Shown in pieces: positions 13,030-25,600 of a stretch of DNA of 64,000 bases. The stretch spans positions 23,501,455 to 23,565,454 of the forward strand of contig NC_058051.1 in the NCBI RefSeq assembly GCF_020085105.1, given 5' to 3'. The notes beneath the pieces are model-generated. The model was not told the origin of the DNA, did not search any database, and saw only the letters and a program-made list of their open reading frames with translations. Position 1 is the first letter of the stretch. Every line of letters begins with the position of its first letter. Made by a program: the position numbers and the translations under genes. Origin of the DNA: Siniperca chuatsi (Eukaryota > Chordata > Actinopteri > Centrarchiformes > Sinipercidae).

Positions 13030-13720
13030 CTTGCCTTAAAGATTAGATTAAACAATCAAAAAACAAATATCACACCCCTAAAGCCCTCTAATCAGAACTT
13101 TAAACAGTCAGACCACAATGGGGACAATAAAAGGTCAGGCCAAGATGACAGTAAAGATAAATAATTGCCTTAAAGTAATTCTACCAAAACCTTTACTCAC
13201 ACTACTTTAGATGGAAAATCCATCACATTTACATCAGCGTTACCTAAAATCTTGTTAGAAATATCAGAGCTATTGGAGAAGCCCATAACTCTTAATGAGT
13301 TCCTTAATGCTCTATTAATTATGAAAATGGGAACATCTCCTGTCTGGGTGGAATTCCAGCAGAAATGTATATTGCTTTCCGGCCGCAATTAGGTTACTTA
13401 CTATTAGACATACTGCAAAAGTCAATTAAGGGAGCCTTATTTTCACCTAATTCCAAAATGTAATTAATTTAAAAAAAAGAAATAGCCTGTCAAATATTTC
13501 AACTACAGTCACATAAGTCTATTGAATAGCAGCATAAAGGCAATGGCCAAAGTTCTGGCAGCTTGCCTGGATCTTTTTACAGTATATCACTCCTTATCCA
13601 TAATGACCAAACCGGCTTTCTTAAATCCATGCATTCTACAGATAATATGAGAAATCTCCATCACATTATTTATGCTCATAATGCTCATCAGTGATTAAAA
13701 CTTTACACTTTGTCTCGACA
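13030..13720 (+). mobile_element. Degenerate L1/Tx1-like LINE reverse transcriptase relic
   Basis: Conceptual translation in shifting frames gives pieces reminiscent of an L1/Tx1-type RT: an LNEFLNALLIMKMG region, then VEFQQKC, then a stretch like 'PISLLN..IKAMAKVLAACLD' followed by KPAFLN. Several stops and frame changes interrupt it, so it is old and non-functional. Class assignment rests only on motif order. Confidence 0.5.
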
Positions 13721-15429
13721 TTAACAAGAGACACTTATATGGAGCAATGGACAAAATGAAACGTGAAGGAGAAAGTGGACAACCATCCCACATATAGCAT
13801 GTTTTCAGGGTACACAACCAACCGGAGTTAGTCAGCACTAATGCCTCTGGGTTTTAACGAAAGTAAGTTTTCAGGGCTTGAGAGTTTAAATATTCCTGCA
13901 CTCTAATTTATTACACAGAAAGAGACATACATGTTGCCTCACGCTCACAAAGAAAGGCATGCCTTTTTTAATCAAGATGAAGGTCCTTCTGTTTTGGGTT
14001 TTTTTTTCTTTTAGCTCCCAGCTTTCTTTGTCTAGCCTTAAAAAAAAGAGACAGAGCTCTTAAGTTTAAAGTTTTTGTGAAACAAGAAAACTCATTTTAT
14101 GGCATCCATATTTCAGATTTCACTGATGGTGGACACACTTTTGATTGTACACATGGGGATTTGTTTGAAGGGCATGCCTGGTATGGATATCTCCTCTATA
14201 ATTTTCCAAGCATTTGCTAATATTCCTCAAAACATTGCAAGAAATACATTTGTACCCATCATCTGTCTTTAGTTACAAACATACATGATTTTGGAGAGTA
14301 GTTAGGACTACGTCTCTGTGTGGAAGATCATTGTGTTTATTTATCTAATGTATGTGCATTTGAATTCCACCACACAGAAACACTACAAACAATTACAAGA
14401 ATATACTCAAAAAGAGCTAAATAACCTAAACCAAAAAACGGACATCATGGACAGAATGATACTGTGGTAGTTAGTTATGGATTCTTTTTAAATTGTTAAA
14501 CTGCAGAAACTCGTCCAACAAACCATTGTTTACTGTGTTTACTGCAAACCATGACCTTTCTCTATCTAATAATTTTGAATTGCCAGTATTCAAAAAGCCT
14601 GATAGCTTGTTGGGATAAGTTATTTCTGATCATTTAGAGGCCAGGATTTGCTGCGAGTGCACCTAGTAAAACCTAATTAAGAATATCTTCACTCCTTGTT
14701 GAAGAGTGAGTGACAAGGCCTCAGCTGATGTACTGTTGAGGTTTCCCTCAGAAGAGCAATCTACGCTACAGAGAGGCAGGCCAGGCTGTCTAGTTAGCAC
14801 CTCGGCGGCAGCTCTCTGTGGTTCCCCATGACTGGAATGAAAGCTATGCAGCATGACATTTCATCAATATAAGGTGGGTAGGCTGGGGGGGGTTTAATTC
14901 TTAATCCAGCTGGTTTATGTGGACTCAGGCCTAATCAAGAGCCTATTCAGATGCATTAGAGGTACTGCACGTGGAAGGACAAGCATGACAGGACACTGGC
15001 ACCATTTGGATCTTGTGCTAGTACTTTCTATGAATGTCCTGTGGTGACAGACATATCTGATGTGTCAGAAGCCTGTATTTCCATTTATTATGCAATCCAC
15101 AAGCAGTTTCCATGGTGTCTGAATCTGAATGCTGATGGGACACAGGATGTACTTTTTTTTATTGGTGAAGTATGTTTATCCCATCAAGTTTAGATGTTTA
15201 AAATAATACTAAACTTTGGGAATCAGGATTCTAATAGACATTTTAAATCACACTATTGGGCAAGCTAGCACCCTGTGAGATTGTAATGTGATTTCAACAC
15301 CAGAAAACTAAATTGTTGGATGGATGGCACCAGGTAAGCCTGTGATGTTAGCAAAAATAAAAAAGGGTTTCTCCATTTTAGGGCCATTCCAGCTTGTCAG
15401 GCTCAGCTCTGCATTGTCATACGTCACTT
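13721..15429. other. Intergenic, no gene recognised
   Basis: No exon-like structure was found. The part at about 14640-14950 is less AT-rich and free of obvious repeat hallmarks; a regulatory role is possible but unsupported by anything seen directly. Confidence 0.45.
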
Positions 15430-15665
15430 CATCAGCCTCAGCTGAATGCTAGTATTAGCATGCTAACATGTTTACGTTAGGTGTCATGTTAGCATAGTCA
15501 CATGCTTCTGGGGACCATGGATGTGTGTATCACACTTAATGGCAATTCTTTCAGTAGCAGGTCAATGGGTTAGTCCATGGGTCCACCACTTTGGCGGACT
15601 CATGGACCAACAGACTGAACACTATTGCCATCTCTAGAGCCATGCTGCTAATGTAGCAAAAACAC
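15430..15665. repeat. Fish interspersed repeat (TAGCATGCTAACATG type)
   Basis: Contains TTAGCATGCTAACATGTTTA, then GGGGACCATGGATGTGTGTA, then GTCCACCACTTTGGCGGACT and GCCATCTCTAGAGCCATGCT. This phrase order is a familiar layout of an abundant fish repeat. No coding capacity is visible. Confidence 0.55.
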
Positions 15666-16707
15666 AAACAGGTTTCCATGGAGAGAACACAACAGGAATT
15701 AAATGTAGTTACCTCCCATAAGGAAATTAGATCAGCAACTGCAAAAACAAAGTGTTAAAGTCAGCCGTTGATGTTTATCACCATCTGTTGTATGACAATA
15801 TTTTCTTTTGCATTATAAGTGGTGCACATGACACATTTTAAAGACAGAACATATAAAAACACTTTGAATTGTTATGTGATGACTGTAATGGACATTCTGG
15901 TACTTGACCTTGAGACCATTAATGCCTTGTTCTTAATTTGATCTTCCCTTTCCGAAGTCACAACTGCCTCAAAGCCATGACAAGAAGAGCTTATACCACA
16001 TAAATGTCATAACCTTGATTATGTAATATATTGTAATATAAGAAGAACACAACAGACAAGGGGATAAGTACCTTGTTCACAATGTGTGATCTTCAATAGC
16101 CAGGGTGGGGTTCAATTCAGAATCAAACTGTGAATTTGACAGCTCAAATTCTAATCAGTATCTTTTAAAATACTATAAGTATAAGTAAGTCATTTGCCTG
16201 TATTTTCAGCAATTAAGAAGCTACTTAACAAGAACTGAAAGTGCTACTAAACAAACTGCTAACCAAATGTTCTCCCTCTGACAGTTATATGTGTATGGTA
16301 TCGTATCTGTAATGTGGCATCTGTAAGAATCGGATACCACCCAAACTAAATGAACTCACCAATAATTTTCTTGTCAGCAACTGTTCTGTGAAAGATGAGT
16401 ACTCTGTCATCAGTAATTACTGCAGTGAAAGATAAACTTCACCACTAACTTGATATTGGTAGCCCTTCCCTCTCCCTCAGGCTATTCATCCCTCTTTACC
16501 TCATCCAGTGCCCCCACAACCACCCCCCACCCGGCTCCCAAGGAATAATAACCCACCCGCTTTGGGCATCCATCTGCCTAAACAGAAGAAGCCTCTCCTT
16601 GACAGTCACTGTCTAGGCATAAGCTTGCAGGCAGCAAAATCAAACGTGTTTTCCCAAAGGATTTAATAACCAGTAAAACCCAGGAGGCAGCAAGTTTATA
16701 CCACATC

Positions 16708-16714
16708 TATAAAA
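16708..16714 (+). promoter_or_regulatory. Candidate TATA box of igfn1
   Basis: TATAAAA lies in the context CTATAAAATAG, which also resembles a MEF2-type A/T core with one extra base. About 45 bases downstream is a good splice donor (ACAG followed by GTAATC at 16759), so a short non-coding first exon ending at 16758 is plausible. This would be a muscle-type TATA promoter 2 kb upstream of the proposed start-codon exon. Inference from motif spacing only. Confidence 0.4.
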
Positions 16715-17685
16715 TAGTCTCAGAGTCTCAGTGGGAGTGAGGACAGAGCTATAGACAGGTAATCCACTCTTCCTCTCTGTTTGTTTGTGTCTGTGTGTGA
16801 CCACGGGTCAGCCCTTACTTCTTTATGATATCCAGGTGGATTACAGTTTATGAAATGATAGAAGTAGAACAACTGGGGGGTTCACAGGATGCTCTTGAGA
16901 GGAATCTGAGGTTTCTACCTAAAGGAAGACCGGATCGAAGAGTTGATTTTCACTCTGTTTGTTCTGTCCTGTAGGCATGGTGGTATGAAAGACTGATTCT
17001 GTCTTTTGGTCTTCTATTCTTTAATTAACTTCTTTTGTCAATCCATGATAAAACACAAACTGGTTTGACATTGGATGCAATTAGCATTGTCACTTTGAAT
17101 ATGAACAAACAACTGAAATATTCTGCTGTAATGGAGATAAAATTACTCTCGTTGTATCTCACTCCCCCTACAATCTTTCGCCATTTGTCAAGTTATCATT
17201 TTATTTATCATGGTTGTATTTTGAATACACTGATGTACTGGGAGCATCTAATTCTGAGCATTTTACTTTTGAGAATAGAGATCTCAGCGCAGCAATAGTC
17301 TGTAATCAGGCTTTGTGTAACCATATGAAGTTATTACAGGGTCACAGCTAACTATAGCTTGGTAGCTGTGCACCATCAGTGTTTGTCTTGCACTCAATAT
17401 GACTTGGCCTCTCATGACCACAGTCTTATTGTTTGTAAGCCCTCAGATCCATCCTGAATATAAACAATATGCATAATCTTTCTTGTTCAAAAAATAAATC
17501 TTTACTTAATACTTTTTGTGTTACATAACAAGTAACTGCTACAACCCCTTTATGAATAAATTTGTAAAAAAAGGTATCAGATACTAACTATAGAGAACAT
17601 GTAATACGATTTCAACAAAGCTTTTCACTTTAGCTTTTGAACTGCAGTAACTGGTTGAATCAACATTTTTTCGTATTCCTATTAG

Positions 17686-17698
17686 CCCCCCCCCCCCC
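17686..17698. repeat. Poly-C tract (13 C)
   Basis: An uninterrupted run of 13 cytosines is visible within the proposed first intron of igfn1. It is a simple homopolymer. Confidence 0.95.
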
Positions 17699-18244
17699 GT
17701 GTAATGCCCACAGGAACTAACAAGCCTCAAGTCATAATAAACAGAAAAGGTTGACCTTTTGACCTTGCTCCACATATAAGCCTCAAAGCATGGGTAGATA
17801 CATTAGGCACGTTTATATGAGTAATGCAATATATGACACAAGCACATAGATCTGACTGACAACATAGTGGCAATATTTGAATCGTATTTAATCGATGGTT
17901 TACAAGGTATTTGTTGTAGAATGTGTAAAAAACTGAAGGCAATAGAGAAAGCTCAATATACACATGTGCTGTCTATGACTGTCTGTCTCTCATTCATCTA
18001 CTTAAAATAAGATTCTGGGGGAGACTGAAGGGAAAAGCAAGGTGAGCAGATTAAAGTAGTTGGTGAGTAAACACTAAGGTGGTGAATTAAGATGGATTAA
18101 AATGGTGAAATAAGAAATAGCCTACTAGAAATAGGGTAAAATATTAATGTATTTATAATAAATATTAATAATATTAATAATATTTAATAAAATATTGAAA
18201 TATTAATGAGAGAAGTTTTTGATATTTATTTTGGGTAAACTAAT

Positions 18245-18379
18245 TGTTTATTACAATTAATCAAGTAATAAAAAATAATCTTTAGAATAATCAATAAATT
18301 AGTTGTTAGATTAATCGACCAATCGAAGAAATAACTGTTAGATTAATCGATAAAAAAAACTGTCGTTAGGTGCAGCCCT
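18245..18379. repeat. GCTGCAAC-type hAT-like MITE, copy B (right part)
   Basis: Shows repeated TTAGATTAATCGACCAATCG and ends GTTAGGTGCAGCCCT, the right-hand end shared with the copy at 55863-56177 (GTTAGTTGCAGCCCT). The left end merges into an (ATT/AAT)-rich stretch and cannot be placed. Confidence 0.55.
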
Positions 18380-18805
18380 GAATGAGAACAGGGCATTGCC
18401 AATGCAGTACTTGCAAATATACAGTATTTAGGTTCAGCAGCCTGAAGGTGCTATAGAAAAAAAATATTGGATATCTTGGCTCTCTGAATGAGGCTTTGCA
18501 GTGCTGAAAATTATGAACTAAACGAAACTAGAAACAGATCTGTTCGTGTTGTTCTTTCTAGTTTTTACATGAAGTAAAGCAAAGCTCTAAATATCAGCAT
18601 TGTATTATATACCACAGAGCACTATCATACTGTGCGGTAGTACTAACCTATTTTTTATGATCTGAAAAAGGTTAGCAATACTCTTTTTGCAAAAATACTG
18701 CACAGCAAGAAGAACATAAATGCATAAAGATAATACTTAATAATGCAAAGAAACACTGATGTCTTATTATTGGTACTAATGGTTATGTTCACATTCTATT
18801 TGCAG

Positions 18806-18882
18806 GTCACCCTTTTGACAGTTAACGCTTGCCAAAATGTGGAAAAGGGCGAAGAACTCCGGTCCCATTGGCAACAGACGAA
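18806..18882 (+). CDS. igfn1 proposed start-codon exon
   Basis: After a good acceptor (CTATTTGCAG), the exon has a leader ending GCCAAA followed by ATG at 18837, encoding MWKRAKNSGPIGNRR and one base of the next codon. The phase matches the next exon exactly, and the basic start followed by VIRRRSKTPGV resembles the short basic N-terminus of IGFN1. The proposed donor GTACAG is weaker than consensus, and the distance to the next exon is 4 kb, so another start exon is possible. Confidence 0.5.
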
Positions 18883-21800
18883 GTACAGTAATACAGTTCC
18901 TCCTTCCTCTTCAAATTTCTCTTTTCTTAGCTTATTTTTACTGATTTAAGCAATAATAAAGAGGCCTGGTGTTCATCTATTGCAAACAGAAAGTGGTGCT
19001 GCAGCAGACTGAAGCAAACCGTTTCAGAGGACATTTTTAAAATGACCAGCTACATTTTATCAGAGTTTAAGACATTAGAAGGTGTATAGGCTAATGAAAA
19101 GCGCTGCCTTATTATTACGCGATACATTACTGCATTGGACAAGATTTCCTGAATGTTAAGATTCATTTTGGTTACACTTTATATGTTTATTTGTATGTGG
19201 ATAGTCCACATATAAATAGTTTATAGAGTTTGTAACATTTCAACAGTTTATTAGTTGAGATTCAACAATTCAGCTGTTTCACAAATAAAACCATTTTCTA
19301 GGTTTGGTTAGGTTTAGGCACAAAAAACATCTGTTAAACACCTACAGATAAAGCAAATGTTACAAATACTCTATAAACTATCTGAAAGTGTTACCTTAAT
19401 TTTAAATAAGAAAGCTTCCTGTCTCTAATGGGTATGAATTTAATGGAAAAGGATTATACACACTGCTATAACAGTAAATATTTTGCAAGCCTGGAGGTAA
19501 CGTTATCAAAATTCATATCTTTATAAGTTTAATCCTAAATACAAAAAATAGCATTATATGCCTTCACTGTAATAAAAAAAAAACACTATACTGTAGGCTC
19601 TGCTGTATGTGTTTTTTGTAAAAGAAAAAAATCTTGCAATGACTGAAATCATATAACAATTGAATTTTTTGAACCAAAAATTGACAACATTGTTTTACAA
19701 CACTATTTGGTGGTGATTATCTGTTATGAAAGCCTACATTAGTCTTTGGCATGAGCAAACCAATTTAATTACTGTCTCATATACAGTAAACTGTGTGAAA
19801 GTTCATTTATCACCAAAAGTGGTGGAAAATGAGCTGCCACTAATCCTGCCAAAACATAACATATTGCTGGAGTCAACAAACAATTTAGAGGGTAGAAGAG
19901 CACTCCATGTTGTATACATTGACAGATTGGTACATCAAGACAGTGGCTTTAAAACACTTAACATGAAGTGTTTTGTTGTGTCAGCAAATTGAGTAATGCT
20001 CAGGCTTTAACACTACTTTATAGAAAAACTGAAGAAATATTACCTTCTTTAAAAATGAAAAAATAATGTCTGGTCCTTTTACATTTATTGTTAATACCCA
20101 ATAAATGCCTGACTACCGTCTTATAATTGTTCATTTTAATGTGACAATGTCAAAGGGGTCGCTCATAGTGATGAACATACAGAAAATGATCACCTGAATC
20201 TGCAGCTCCCTGCAGCTATAGTGAGTTTCAGCTCATTGTTTAGCTGTCCAGCCCACAACTTTACTGTTTCGGTTCACTCTCATCATTCTCATTCCCAATC
20301 CACTTTCAACGGCAGCAGGCAGCTGTTTACAGCAAAAAAACTGGGTTTTTTTTTAAAAACACGGTACACTACCTGCTCAGCACCAAACAGCAAACAGACA
20401 CAGTTAGTGACTAGCTGGTGAACATAGTGGAACATTTAGCAGCTAAAGAGCCAGATATTTTCCTCAGGAGTTGGTAGAGACCAAAAACTGAGCTAAAAGA
20501 GAGTGAAGATTGGACATTTATCAGGTACACAAACATGACTCTAAATGGATATTAATGTTGCTCTGTAAATGCTGGATGTGTAAATCCAGTTTAAAAAATA
20601 AAATGTGATAAAATATCAATGTTCTGTTAATAACTATTATAACAACAGTTCACAATGCATCTGTAAAAGGCAATGAAATCACATGATGTACAGCAACTCC
20701 ATTAACTTATAAAATTCATGAGAACTACACGAGTTGGAAATTGCCCAACTGACAGGCACTTCAACAGCCAGTTGACTAAAGGTCTTCTTTCTCAGGCTTC
20801 AGTGATAAACTGAGGATGAGAAGAAAACATCCCTGGATTAAGGTTGACTGCCTACTGCCCTTTACTGTGACCCTCTCAGTGCTTCAGTTTATTCAGGCTC
20901 CTATGAGCTTTCCTTTTCCACATTATGCCAGACTGGGTCTTCACTTCTAGCCTCTTCGTCCACTGTTTATTTTTGTCTCTCACTCAGTTACTTCTGTCTC
21001 TCTCTTTCGGTCTTTCTCATATACCAAAAAGTAAAAGGCAAATAAATGCTTCAGCTGGCTTAGATAATCGCCAGTATTTCCACAAATATAAGGAAATGCC
21101 TGCAGGACACAACCTGCAATTTCACAGAGGCAACTAATAACAAACAGCTTCTGTTGGACATGTATTGTATATACTGTGATATATATATATACCACTTAAT
21201 GTCCTACAGCCATCGCATAGCATTCACTCTTGTACTTCTAACGGATCTAGTGTAATTTCTTTTTACCCAGGTTTCTCCATCGTCCATCAATACATTCAAC
21301 ATTTTAATGAGGTGTCTGGCAACAAGTCAGGTAAAATGTTTTCTGGTAGACAAACATAGAATGTTTTTGAGGTCTCCATGCACTACTGTACTGTTTGAAT
21401 ACAATGCTGGGCTACATCCATTATTATGAATAATGGAACAAATACTGAATAATACATTAGGTATTAGTGAATACTGTGTCTACTTGTGCCTGTCCTGTCT
21501 TTGTGTTGATAACCTGGAATATCTATTTACTACCTAGTCAAATCAGTCGCCCTCAGTAACATGTACACGCTTGACAGGGTAGCTGTTCTCCTATTTCAGT
21601 CCTTGTCATAACAATCATTAATCCCTGGATTAATGTTGTTCTTCGTCGACTCCTGTGTGATCCTCTATCTTTGCACATTCAAAGCCTGATAAGAAAACGT
21701 TCAGCAGCAAAACAGGTAGGCAGAGGATCACAGTGTGGATTTCATGCACTGCTGTTTGAAATGCTTGAGTGAATTAATGTGTAGTGTATTCATTTAACTT

Positions 21801-22658
21801 TGTGGGCAATGTATTGAATATGTGTTCTAGAGCTGAAACGATTAGCAGATCAATCGATTGACAGAATAATAAACCTAGTTTGATATTCGATTCATTGTTT
21901 TAAGTTATTTTTTAAATAAAGCTGCCAAACAGTCCATACTTCCAATGTGATAACTTGCTGCTTTGCTCTGTTTTATATCATTGTAAGTGGAAAATCTTTG
22001 GGTTTTGGACTGTTAGTCGTATAAAACAAGCAATTTGATGACAACTTTGAGACTCTTTATTCAGACGATTAATCGAGAAAATAATTGGACGATTGATTGA
22101 TAATGAAAATAATCGTTAATTGCAGTAGCTATACGTTCTTTTTCAAGCTTTAGGTTTTACTGTATAACCATCACTGGGAGGTAGGGGTGTTGATGTTTTA
22201 TCTTGCAAATCTCCAACATCTAAGTCTATAACATAATTATTCAAATTGATGTTAAACTTCTAAAAAAGGGACAGTTCACCCCAAAATATTTTTCCTCTTA
22301 CCTGTAGTGCTATTTATCCATCTAGATTGTTTTGGTGTGAGTTGCAGAGTTTTGGAGATATCGGCCGTAAAGATGTCTGCATTTTTTGAATATAATGGGA
22401 CTATATGGCACTCGGCTTGTGGTGCTCAAAGTGGCAAAAAAATACATTTGAAAAACTCAACAATGCAGCAATGTCTCGTTCTTATTCTGAGCAGTCCTCA
22501 AAACAAGGTGCCAACAAGTGCCATTTAGTCCCATTGTATTGTATTTTGATTTTGGGGTGAGCTGTCCCTTTAACTTAACTCATAAACAACAGGAATGTAA
22601 TGGGCTTGTATGCAAGTAGTTACTTTTCCATCTTTTTTCAGTGTATTTAAGATTTGAG

Positions 22659-22692
<34 letters not shown>

Positions 22693-25600
22693 GCATTACT
22701 GGGAATACGTTTGACATTCCTGACATCTGCTGGTAGCAAAATAGAAATCTGTTTCGTTCTACCAAAAGCAGCATTCCCCACATGGTCTGAATATTTATTT
22801 CAAATCCTACTGTGTTGAATTGATTTTTGTTTTGTTTTTATTTCTTTTAAATTTCAGGTTGTGAAGTACTTTACTATGCTCATAATTAACTGATATGCTT
22901 CTCTTTATTATTATTTTTGCTGGCTTTGTTTAGCTGTCATCCGGAGAAGATCTAAGACTCCTGGAGTAATGATCACGCAGTATGTCATAAACATGCCAGA
23001 GGGAAAAAGCACCCCAGATTTCCAGTGTAAACCAATGCCAGTAACTATTAAGGAAGGTGGGTTTCATTAAAATAGAGCACTAACACTGACATATTTATGC
23101 AATTGTTTAGTCACCTAAAAGAGATGCATGACACTAACTGACTGTAACTAATCAAAGAAACAAAAGAAAGTTGATTGGTTGGGTTTCATAGCACTATAGT
23201 CATACAGTGGATGTGAAAATAAAAATGCAATATTTCCATATATTCTTTAGGGAAATTAGCTGTTTTCAAGGCAGTGGTGACAGGGGATCCAAAACCAGAG
23301 GTGTCATGGAGAAGAGCTAAAGGGACAATTTCAGACAAGGACAAATTTCAGAGTAAATATGATGAAACAACTGGAGAGTATATATTGGAGGTGAGTGACT
23401 AAATTATTTCACAATGTTGATTTTGAGTACAGCTAATACTGAGTTTTTAACAGCACAGTAAAAAGTACTGTATTAATGTAAGTGCTATCTGTTGTATGAA
23501 TTCAATCTGTGCATCTGATAACTTGCCATGTGGCATGTTATTTGTATTTCTAGATTCGCAAAGTGTCTGCTGCAGAAACAGATACATACAAATGCTATGC
23601 TGTGAACGAATATGGCAAAGCTGTCTGCACAGCAATATTAAATGTGACTGAGGGTAAGAGTTGTTCATGAAATACAGTTCTAAACATGATTATGAATATT
23701 TGTTTTGATTGTGCATGTCAGGGAATTGTAAAGTCTGTAACTGGCATTGTAATTTCCTTCAACATTTCTTCTCATTTAACTGCAAGTTCTTTGTAATTAT
23801 TGAAACTTCATCACAAGCGACTCATACCAATGTGTAGTTCCCCTGTAGCTTTATCAGACTTCAAATCTACAGTATAAATGTAAAAGACATTAACAAACTT
23901 GAACTGAATTTGCTGCTTTCAGCTTTGACAAATCCATCAGATTTCAGAAAATTGCTGCGGAAAAGGTAAGAAAACAGATGTTATGATAGTAAGATATTAA
24001 AATACCTAACCAGATATTTCTGCATATATGTGTGAATTTTAGCATTGATTCTTGTCTGGCCATAAACATTTCTCAATATTTGCCCAATACCTTTAGTAAA
24101 GTAGAGGAAAACCAGACAAAACAAGCAGATGGGGAAACTGACGAAAGATTCTGGGACGCGATGCTGAATGCTGACAGGAAAGATTACGAGCGCATCTGTA
24201 CTGAGTTTGGTATTGCAGACTTACATTTGATTCTCAAGAAACTGGAAGAGAAGAAGAAGGAGAGAGTGCAAAATAAGTGTAAGGTATGAAAATTGTCAGC
24301 TCTCAAAGTAGATGCATCTTCTCCAGCTAAAGCATCAGTTTAGTTCTTAACAAGCTATGATGGATTTGTCATTTCACTGAAGATATCTGGCACTGATTAA
24401 AGTCATGTTCATTCTGAATATTCATCAAACTTGGCATATCACTGTGTGTTGTGATAACTTAATAGTTCAAATCAGGGTATCAGTTAAAATTAGCAGAATA
24501 ACTGCATCTGAAATATTTACTTGTGAAAAATGATCACCCATTTTCACTGCTCATTTCATTTCATTAATTCTTCCTCTCTCACTCCCAAGGACTCTTTGAC
24601 TCCCATCTCAATCAGCTGTTTCCACCTCTTATTAATAGAAAACAGGTATAATTATGTTTAAAAAAAAGATGGCTGTGCTTCATTAGAGCTGGAAATTGAG
24701 CTTAAAGTGAGACAGATTAAGATCTCTTTAGCTGTTGAGTTCTTTTTATTATATTGACTATGTCCATAATCACTCCATATTTACTATATAGTGCATTATG
24801 TTGTTTACCCTCCACCATTTTATTGGAGTATAGTGTTATGCACTATATAGTGCCCCCAAAAATTCCCACAGTGAAGCAAAAAACATGATGATTTATGCCA
24901 ACAATGCCACACTGCAATGTGCCAAGTTTTATAGATGGGACTTCACCTGGCAGTGATGACGCAAAATGACGATAATAAATAAGTGTCTGAAATCTCAATT
25001 TACTGCTTACTATATGAGTTAGTGAACGAGGGGGTGTTTTCGGACCGAGCCATTGTGTATTTCAAAATAATAACTGGAAAATATGGTACGTGTGTTCAGA
25101 GCTATCCTTTGATGTTTTAAAAACATGCACGATATACAGCATACTGAAATCATTTTTTCAATAGTCAGAATATGAAAGCTTTATTTTGTCTGTAACTCCT
25201 CTGTGTACTTGGTAGGATGGTGTGATTCCCTCTGATGAAGATGCAACAGAGAAACACAGCCTTAAGAGTGCTGGGAGAACGAAGGATTCTAGTACCAAGG
25301 GCCTGATGCAAAAGGACACAGGGCTCCATCAGGTGGATGAAGAGGTCAACCTCCTCTTTACAGAGTTTAAACGTAGGTTCAAGAAAGAACAGTGGTTGGG
25401 ATTGAAAGTTTAAAAAAAATACTAATAATAATAATAATAATAATAATCCTGTTGTCCGTGTGTGTATCCAATCTCTGACAATACTAATTTTAGCAGTTCC
25501 TTCAAGGTTCATTTCATAATGGCGAGATTACTGTTTTCAGGGCAGGTCATTATTGTTAAAAATACACTGCTGTCTCACAAACAGCGAAAAAGAAGAAAGT

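Noticed and set aside
16975..17000. Acceptor-like CTGTCCTGTAG followed by GCATGGTGG as an igfn1 start exon
   Set aside because: The ATG there meets a stop after two codons (M V V stop).
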